A stretch of 13,088 bases of DNA from Stereocaulon alpinum (Eukaryota > Ascomycota > Lecanoromycetes > Lecanorales > Stereocaulaceae): contig JAEUBA010000284.1 in the NCBI GenBank assembly GCA_018257865.1, positions 1 to 13,088 on the forward strand, written 5' to 3'. Shown here in pieces: positions 7,485 to 13,088 of this stretch (within the stretch, counting starts at the first letter, position 1; each line of letters begins with the position of its first letter). The notes beneath the pieces were generated by a model, which was given only the letters and a program-made list of their open reading frames with translations, was not told the origin of the DNA and did no database searches. The position numbers and the translations under genes are program-made.

Positions 7485-7626
7485 TATTAACTTAGTAACT
7501 ATAGGCGCAGTTACTGCTAAACCCCTAAGGGTAAAACTCAAAATATTCGGTGCTTGCTAGGGCGATACTATTAGACTGTATATAGCTTAGTGGTCTGGGG
7601 GTGTAGTATACCCCGGAGCCCTGACA
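7485..7626 (+). repeat. small LTR element, right LTR
   Basis: 142 bp, ending CCTGACA. More RIP-changed at its left end and less at its right end than the left LTR. Confidence 0.9.
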
Positions 7627-7631
7627 TCTTA
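7627..7631. repeat. 5-bp target duplication TCTTA, right of small LTR element
   Basis: Right-hand copy of 6641-6645. Confidence 0.9.
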
Positions 7632-7632
7632 G

Positions 7633-8430
7633 TAGGTTAAGGAGATAGATAATTAGCTTATACTTAATAACTTAAAGCCTTTTACTACTAAAACCTAGGT
7701 AAAAGCCTATACTGCGATTTATAACTAACTTAGGTTTAACGCTCGGAAAATTATAAAGAACCTTACTATAGTAGATAAGATTCTAACTAAAGTCTCCTTA
7801 AACTTTAAGCCTAAAGGGATTAGTATCTATATTAAATTAGTATAACGCCTCTATTTAACCTCTTTAGAATCCTCTAAGGATATTGCCGAATATACCTAGA
7901 AGTTCTAAGAGGTTAATACTAAACTTAAGGAGCTTAATACTAAAGTAGCCCTACTAGAACTATACCTAATTCACCTCTATCTTTTAGGACTTAGTAAAGC
8001 TACGCCCTATTCGGCGCTAATAAAGTCGATTTTAATAAGGTCTCCCTAGCTACTGCTAACGAAGAATAACGAATCCGAGCGTAATATAAGTACTCCGGAC
8101 TAGCGATATTTGCGGGTAGGAAGTCTGCTAAAGACTATAACTCTAGGAATAATAAGCCCTAGGAATACTACCCTTACTATAAGAAGCTTAAGCGAAAGGA
8201 TACTTATCTAATTATAAAGTACTAGCAGCTTTACCCCGAAATAAAACCTAAAAAGTTTAAGTCTAAGGATAAAAGGTCTAAGAAATAGAAGTTTAAATAT
8301 AATAATAGCCCTACTAAAGGGTAGATATTCGGGACCCTTACTACTAATAGCGACTTTAATATTTAAGGTACTAGTACGAATAGGGTCCCTATAATTAATA
8401 TTAGATATATAGCAGTAACGACGCTAGAAG
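7633..8430 (+). pseudogene. copia gag core and zinc-knuckle region
   Basis: Capsid-type Gag of copia elements. The frame of 7627 reads a helical Gag block typical of the UBN2-like family (around 7740-7990: K-I-I-K-N-L, G-I-S-I-Y-I-K-L-V-Q-R-L-Y, A-E-Y-T-x-K-F-x-E-V-N-T-K-L-K-E-L). A one-base shift at about 7995 moves it into the frame that then serves all of pol. A basic zinc-knuckle-like stretch lies at 8169-8210 with tyrosines (8169-8171, 8178-8180) where CxxC cysteines are expected. It is directly followed by protease in the same frame, so Gag and Pol were probably one polyprotein. Stops are TAA/TAG. Confidence 0.78.
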
Positions 8431-8820
8431 TTAATCTATTAGGCCTAACTATTATTAATATAGGATATACGTAGTACTTATTCTACTAGCGCTCCGACTT
8501 TATAACCTTTAAGCCTGCTATTAGAACTCTAATTACTAGAATTAGCAGGGTATAGCTTAAGCCTACTAAGCGTAGGATAGTAAAGATCCTATACCTAAGA
8601 AAGAATATACTACTATATAACGTCCTCTATATACCTAAGCTAGGGGTAAACCTCCTCTTAGGCTCCTAGCTAATAGATATTAGAATCTATATTAAATTCG
8701 CTAAAAACGGCTATATAATCTTATACCCTAAGCTTAGTAATATAATTACTAAATAACGATTCGGCCTCTATATATTAGAACTTCCCTAGGGGTAATAACT
8801 CATATTAAATATATATAGCG
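8431..8820 (+). pseudogene. copia pol: protease region
   Basis: This is the aspartic protease that cuts the polyprotein. The region opens with the block normally W-Y-L-D-S-G-A-S (8478-8499), here reading Y-L-F-Y-stop-R-S-D, so the DSGA active site is not intact. It is recognised by what follows: S-D-x-I-T-F-K-P, then an NVLYIPKLGVNLLLGS block at about 8619-8670 that is very typical of copia protease ends. It is in the same frame as integrase. Confidence 0.75.
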
Positions 8821-9560
8821 TACCTCTAGACGCTATCCGCTAGCTCTAGTACGCCCGTATAGGTTATATAGGTTAATAAAATATAGATTAGCTACCTAAT
8901 ATAGCTACTAAAGTAGACTTCTTAAAGAAATTCTTAGATAAATTAACCTATAAATACTATATTCTAAGCCGCTATTAGTCTACCCTATATAAGGACTTTA
9001 TTAAACCTAGAATACGCCTAATAGAATTTATTTATAGTAATATTATAGGACCTATTAAGCCTATTAGCTTTAACGATAGTAAATAGGTAGTTATCTTTAA
9101 AGATAACTTTACCTATTATTCCGAAGTCTACTGCGTAAAATATAAATCGGAGCTTAGCGATCTATTCCGACGGTTCTAGTATAAATATAAGCGAGTAGGG
9201 CGCCTAATCCAACGCCTATATATAGATAATAGGGGCGAATATATTAAAGGAACCTTCTAAGAATACCTCAGCCTTAAAGGGATTATCTATAAGCCTACGG
9301 TACCTAGAAACCCAGAATAAAATAGGACTACCGAACGTTTCGGGCAGGTCCTTATTAGATATACCTACCCTCTACTATTAGGCTCTAAACTCGATAAGTC
9401 TTTTTAGCCTAAAATTATAAAAATAGCTAATTACCTTACTATCCGGAGCCTAGTCGTAAAGCTTAGGAAGACCCTATATAAGGCCTTCTATAAGTATAAG
9501 CCCTATCTTAGGTACCTAAGAACCCTTAGCTCTAAAATATAGGCGTAAAACCGTCTCTAA
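8821..9560 (+). pseudogene. copia pol: pre-integrase and integrase
   Basis: The integrase inserts element DNA with a 5-bp stagger, as seen at both copia ends. The pre-integrase zinc region normally reads L-W-H-A-R-M-G-H; here both His are Tyr (8838-8874), and the CxxC at 8949-8960 reads Y-K-Y-Y. In the core, the first catalytic Asp of the S-D-x-x-G-P block is Asn (9039-9041). The second Asp in D-N-x-G-E-Y (9225-9227) and the Glu in T-T-E-R (9333-9335) survive with exactly 35 residues between. No CA/TG occurs from 8821 to 9120. Confidence 0.9.
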
Positions 9561-10130
9561 AAGAAATTTATAGATAAAAGCGACCCCTATTTCCTCTTAG
9601 GATATAAAGGGGATAGCTATATCTTTCGCCTATAGTTACTAAAATAGCGCGCTATTATCCGCGCCGTTAACATCTATATATAGGAGAAACGGCCCCGCTT
9701 CTATAGGGGTAAAGAACCCCTAGCTAAATACTAATAGACCTCCGCTTTAGGGGAAGTATATAATAGGAATTAGAATTCCGTTAACTTTAACTTTAACGTA
9801 TCCCTAATATAATTACCTAACTAAGAATCCTTAGGAGAATCGCCTCCTTTAGGGGGAGAATTATCTCCCTTACCCCTAACTTCTAGAGAAATATTATATT
9901 CTCTTTCTTTAGACCTAAGTTTACTATTAACGCTAGGCTCTCTAGCCCTATCGCAGCTAGTATCGCTAATAATAATAGGTACTATAGAGGAGCGAGAGAT
10001 AACTTAAGTCCTAGTAATATACCCTAAGCTTAATATCCCTAATATATAGGACCTCTCGCTAGATCCCCTCTATAGGTATTTAGCGATCTCTCTACTAGCT
10101 TAGGCGAATTTAGTAGAACCCTATAAACCT
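9561..10130 (+). pseudogene. copia pol: linker between integrase and reverse transcriptase
   Basis: The frame stays in phase through the C-terminal integrase region (G-Y-K-G-D-S-Y-x-F-R block near 9600-9630). It then runs through a low-similarity Ser/Pro/Leu-rich linker of about 120 residues that is typical of copia polyproteins at this place. Confidence 0.7.
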
Positions 10131-11040
10131 AAAACCTACGCCGAAGTAATAGCTAATAATATATATAAAATATAGTAGGAGCTTGCTATAAATAACGAAT
10201 TTAACTCCCTTATAGCTAATAATACCTAAATACTAACGTCGCCCTTAAAAGGCCGAAAAATTCTTAGGGGTAGATAAGTCTATACCTTAAAGCGTAGCCC
10301 TAAAGGGGAAATTATATACTATAAGGCACGCTAGGTCGTTTAAGGTTTTAAATAATAAAAAGGCCTTAATTATAATAAGACTTTCGCCTTAGTAGTTAAA
10401 CTTATAAGCTATAAGGCTATATTTATAATTACCGCCGCTATAGATTAGGACCTAAAGTAGATAGATATTAAAATAGTATTCCTCTATAAGGACGTAGAAG
10501 AGGAGATCTTTATAGAATAGCCTAAAGGCTTTATTTAAGGGGAGGTAAAAGTTTACCGCCTAAATAAGGCCCTATACGGCCTGAAATAATCCCTATAAGT
10601 ATAGTATAATACCTTCGCCAGCTTTGTAAACGCTGAATTAGGTATTATCCCGTTAGAAGCTAACTTAAGCGTATTTATCAACCCTAAAGATAGGACGCTA
10701 ATTACCCTATATATAGATAATTTGCTAATTACAGGCCCTAGTAAGGAAGCTATTTAAAGGGTTAAAGATACCCTTAACTATTATTTCTATATAATAGATC
10801 TTAGGCTATACAGCTATTACCTAGGGATAATAGTTACTCAGAACCGCTAATAATAAATACTATAACTAGGCTAAGAGGCCTATATTAAGAAAGTGCTTTA
10901 GGACTTTAGCCTCTAAGAATATAAAGAAACCGTAACCCCTATAGAGACGACTTGCTATCTAGAAAAAGCCCCTAACGGTTTCTAAGCTAACGCCTAAGAC
11001 CGCCTGCTATATTAGAAGGCTGTTAGGTCGTTAATATACG
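10131..11040 (+). pseudogene. copia pol: reverse transcriptase
   Basis: Reverse transcriptase of the RVT_2 (copia) type. It begins with the P-K-T-Y-A-E-V block and continues with L-K-R-S-P-K-G-E and K-A-R-Q-V-V-Q-G-F-like sequence near 10290-10350. The catalytic Asp of the Q-I-D-I-K block is at 10464-10466, and A-L-Y-G-L-K near 10570. The YxDD box reads Y-I-D-N (10710-10721), the last Asp changed to Asn. The frame is the same as integrase and RNase H without indels. Confidence 0.93.
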
Positions 11041-11678
11041 TAATATTAGGGACTTAACCTAATATTATATACCCTATATCGGTGGTTAGCCGCTACGGTA
11101 TAAACCTAATATAAGCTTATTAGGGTATAGTTAAACGAATCTTCTAATATCTTAAGTTAATAACTAAATACTAATTAACGTTCTTAGGGCTGATTTAGGT
11201 ACTAACGGGCTATATAGACTCTAATTAGGCGGGAGACCGCGATACGCGCTAATCTACTTTAGGTTATATCTTTAATATAGGTAGTAGGGCTATTAGCTAG
11301 TTATCTAAGCGATAACCTATTATAGCCCTTTCTACCTATAAGGCTAAATATATTAGTTAGACCCTAGCGTCTAAGGAAGTAGTATAGCTCTAAAACCTAC
11401 TAAGGTAGCTTAAGCCTAGTAGCTAGGAACCCTAAGCGGTAATTATCTATAGGGATAATTAGGGCGCGATCGCCCTTATAAAGAATCCGGAATTCTATAT
11501 TTATAGTAAGTATATCGATATACGCTACTACTTTATTTAGGAGTAAGTTACGAATAGTATAGTAGACCTCTACTATATACCTACTAAGTATTAAGTCGCT
11601 AATAGGCTTACTAAACCTCTTTATAAGGATAAATTTATAGAGTTCCGCAATAATTTAGGCTTAGAATATATCGCCTAA
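11041..11678 (+). pseudogene. copia pol: RNase H and C-terminal end
   Basis: The RNase H block typical of copia, D-S-N-W-A-G-D-R-D-T-R-x-S-T-x-G-Y, starts with its Asp at 11217-11219 (Trp now TAG). The S-T-x-E-A-E-Y block near 11330-11350 has Lys in place of both Glu. The frame ends with a D-K-F-I-E-F-R-N-N-L-G-L tail typical of copia and a TAA at 11676-11678. This could be the real stop or a changed CAA, because the frame can be read a little further. Confidence 0.88.
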
Positions 11679-12063
11679 GGCAGAGCTTTAGTAGGAGTAA
11701 CTACCTAAATCTAGTAGGAGTACCCCTAAGAATCGCGCGCGAATACGACTCTATTAGGGTAACTATACTTAGATTATCCCTAAAGCTATTATTATACTTC
11801 GCTATATCTATTAGCCCTATATACTACCTAACTAACTATTAGTAGGAAATTAGTATATATAAGATAATTATTAAAATAAAAATTTAAATAACTGTGTTTC
11901 GCTATTTTCTGGAAAGTTTTGGTAGTAGTAGTAAAAGATAAGCTCTACTATCCTACTAAATATTAGGTATTTAGGGTAAAAAGTAGTTGTAACTAGCGTA
12001 TAGTAAATTAGTTATTTTAGCGGACTATAATTTAATATATCTAGTGTTCGGCGTACTATATTT
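11679..12063 (+). other. copia 3' untranslated region
   Basis: Non-coding as far as can be seen. A short patch near 11890-11930 keeps several TG dinucleotides, unlike pol. Confidence 0.6.
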
Positions 12064-12072
12064 AAGTAGGAG
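12064..12072 (+). other. copia polypurine tract
   Basis: AAGTAGGAG directly before the 3' LTR; the T-A inside would be T-G before RIP (AAGTGGGAG). This is where plus-strand priming occurs. Confidence 0.7.
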
Positions 12073-12204
12073 TATTAAAATTCGGGTGTTCGATATTCTA
12101 AGGCTTAGTTATTAATAACTAAGGCTTAGCCCTAACCCTTATATATATCTCGTATAGTCGCACTTAGCTAGATAATCAAGTATTCTACCTATTATATTTT
12201 GACA
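12073..12204 (+). repeat. copia 3' LTR
   Basis: 132 bp, same length as the 5' LTR with six transitions between them. It keeps the original TTTTGACA end but has lost the TG start (TATTAAAA). The 20-bp palindrome is at 12104-12123. Confidence 0.93.
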
Positions 12205-12209
12205 AGTAC
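12205..12209. repeat. 5-bp target duplication AGTAC, right of copia
   Basis: Right-hand copy of 5285-5289. Confidence 0.92.
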
Positions 12210-12227
12210 TTAGTATTCTATATATTA

Positions 12228-12240
12228 ATAATAATTTATT
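12228..12240. repeat. 13-bp target duplication, left copy
   Basis: ATAATAATTTATT, identical to 12405-12417. Confidence 0.8.
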
Positions 12241-12404
12241 AATTAATTGATTAATTTATACGCCTATTCTAGTATCTATATATACTAATAAGGGTGTTCT
12301 CTTATATTATTAGGAAATCTAGGGGGGTTGAAGGCCCTCTAGACGCGAAAGAAACCTTTCTAGAGTCGCCCCTTCTAGCCAAAAACTTTCGCTTATCAGC
12401 TTAC
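12241..12404 (-). mobile_element. short tailed element, second family (164 bp)
   Basis: On the - strand it starts GTAAGCTGATAAGCG and ends in a degenerate ATTG/ATTAATT-type tail. Its 3' ~60 bp equal those of the 1.19-kb element. Its 5' ~100 bp are different, apart from a small match near the AAAAACT-CGCTTATC stretch. It contains inverted repeats CTCTAG/CTAGAG (12337-12342/12360-12365). The 13-bp duplications are perfect. Coding is excluded by size, so this resembles a SINE sharing its 3' end with a larger partner. Confidence 0.75.
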
Positions 12405-12417
12405 ATAATAATTTATT
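12405..12417. repeat. 13-bp target duplication, right copy
   Basis: Right-hand copy of 12228-12240. It also abuts the next 1.19-kb copy, so it may belong to the insertion site of both. Confidence 0.75.
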
Positions 12418-13088
12418 TATACGCCTATTCTAGTATCTATATATACTAATAAGGGTGTTCTGTTATATTACTTATAAAACTAGTAGATAGTATACGTAGT
12501 ATACCTTTCCTAGCCGTAAGAGAAACTATAGTATAGTACCTAGATAAAAACTCCTACTTATCCTTAATAATATAATTACTTTTAGTCTAGGGATCCTACC
12601 TTAGGTCTCCTTAATACCGGTAACTTTTAACTATATTCTTTAATATTATACTAAGCGCTCTATAACATTAATTCTAATACTAACTATAATATACGCCCTT
12701 TATATTATACTTAGCTCTTAAGGACCCTACTATATTCTTTTATATCCTTTAACTTTATTATAGCGCTACGCGCCCTATAACTTTCTTTAACCTTTACTAT
12801 ATTAATATAGGGGGGGAGGAGGGGGGTATATAGCCGTCTTATAAGGGTTTAAGTTATTAGCGCTAATTAGTAGTATTTATTAGTATCCGTAGTAGTACTA
12901 GATTTAGCTGTTTAGTAGTTTATTAGTTAAGGATATAAGAAAGGGGGGAAGCTATATATACCGCTTAGGAGGCCTATACTTATATAAAGAATTAGATAGT
13001 ATAATATCCCGCTAGTTATATTAGATAGACTTACTTCTATCCTTATATATTTTACTTTAGGGGGGAGCTAACCCTTTAGCTTATAATT
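12418..13088 (-). mobile_element. 1.19-kb tailed element, copy 3, cut by window end
   Basis: It matches 1711-2390 and 3474-4150 in order and orientation. It is the most RIP-altered copy, with few CA/TG left, one-base deletions (for example near 13029) and rare transversions. It lacks a clear TGAT-repeat tail. The 5' half and any far target duplication lie outside the window. Confidence 0.85.

Larger units (their letters stand above)
6646..7626 (+). mobile_element. 981-bp miniature LTR retrotransposon (TRIM-like), nested in copia gag
   Basis: Two 142-bp direct repeats enclose 697 bp with no reading frame. The repeats end in TGTCA...TGACA once RIP changes in each are allowed for (the 3' copy keeps TGACA; both starts read TAT). 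A perfect TCTTA duplication flanks the whole. The size and lack of coding match terminal-repeat retrotransposons in miniature, which depend on another element's proteins. No convincing primer site or purine tract is seen; the base run after the 5' LTR is C-rich. Orientation is therefore uncertain. The interior is much richer in G+C than its surroundings and consists largely of tandem repeats. Confidence 0.82.
5290..12204 (+). mobile_element. complete Ty1/copia LTR retrotransposon (6.9 kb, RIP-killed)
   Basis: The element has two 132-bp LTRs with TGT...ACA ends, a primer-binding site, a purine tract, a gag-pol frame in the copia order (Gag, protease, integrase, reverse transcriptase, RNase H) and AGTAC target duplications. 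It sits in gypsy pol and itself carries a 981-bp LTR element at 6646-7626. Without that insert it would be about 5.9 kb. The two LTRs differ at six positions, all transitions. The pol part holds one frame from about 8000 to 11675, so decay was almost purely by point mutation. Confidence 0.95.
12205..12240 (+). pseudogene. Ty3/gypsy pol fragment resumed after copia
   Basis: Joined in thought to 5284, the frame continues as the family's end-of-integrase block (H-P-V-F-H-V-S-L-L-E, here Y-L-V-F-Y-I-L-I-I-I). That places the copia insertion inside the gypsy integrase C-terminus. The next tailed element cuts it off at about 12240. Confidence 0.65.

Noticed and set aside
7583..7593. Pol III A-box-like sequence TAGCTTAGTGG in the small element's LTR
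   Set aside because: No matching B-box follows within the LTR, and a tRNA fold cannot be made; a chance match is as likely.
5882..11678. Calling copia gag-pol as a functional coding sequence
   Set aside because: Dozens of in-frame TAA/TAG, a shift near 7995, a nested insertion and lost catalytic residues make it a pseudogene.

Overview
The window looks like a piece of repeat graveyard from a filamentous ascomycete (Pezizomycotina) genome. No intact protein-coding gene, tRNA, rRNA or CRISPR array is visible. The dominant signal is repeat-induced point mutation (RIP): CpA and its complement TpG are almost absent while CpG survives. Between about 573 and 1694 I find no CA or TG at all. Coding frames of transposons are riddled with TAA/TAG, and ATG is impossible on either strand in the most depleted stretches. 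Repeat copies differ almost only by transitions. This is inferred from sequence composition; no species can be named.

Layout: a Ty3/gypsy retrotransposon on the + strand is the oldest layer. Its pol is broken into pieces at about 645-1681 (reverse transcriptase, RNase H), 2900-3441 (integrase zinc finger and start of core), 4659-5289 (integrase core and C-terminal part) and 12205-12240 (a last scrap). Two full copies of a 1.19-kb, apparently non-coding element interrupt it at 1696-2885 and 3455-4645 on the - strand. They have 14- and 13-bp target duplications and a (CAAT)n tail, as expected of target-primed (LINE/SINE-type) insertion. A complete Ty1/copia element (5290-12204, 132-bp LTRs, AGTAC duplication, half-tRNA-type primer site, gag-pol in essentially one frame) sits further along the same gypsy pol. 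Nested in the copia gag is a 981-bp small LTR element (6646-7626, 142-bp LTRs, TCTTA duplication) with no coding sequence but GC-rich tandem repeats. Further tail-bearing copies lie at 1-123, 150-231, 12241-12404 and 12418-13088 (cut by the window edge).

The layers nest as gypsy < (1.19-kb elements, copia) < small LTR element. CpA/TpG depletion is total in gypsy, strong in copia, and partial in the 1.19-kb copies and the small LTR element. The most interesting parts are the 1.19-kb family, which has a structured 5' end and shares its 3' end with a second, shorter family, and the miniature LTR element with internal tandem repeats. No functional multi-gene system is visible; coding capacity in the window is extinct.
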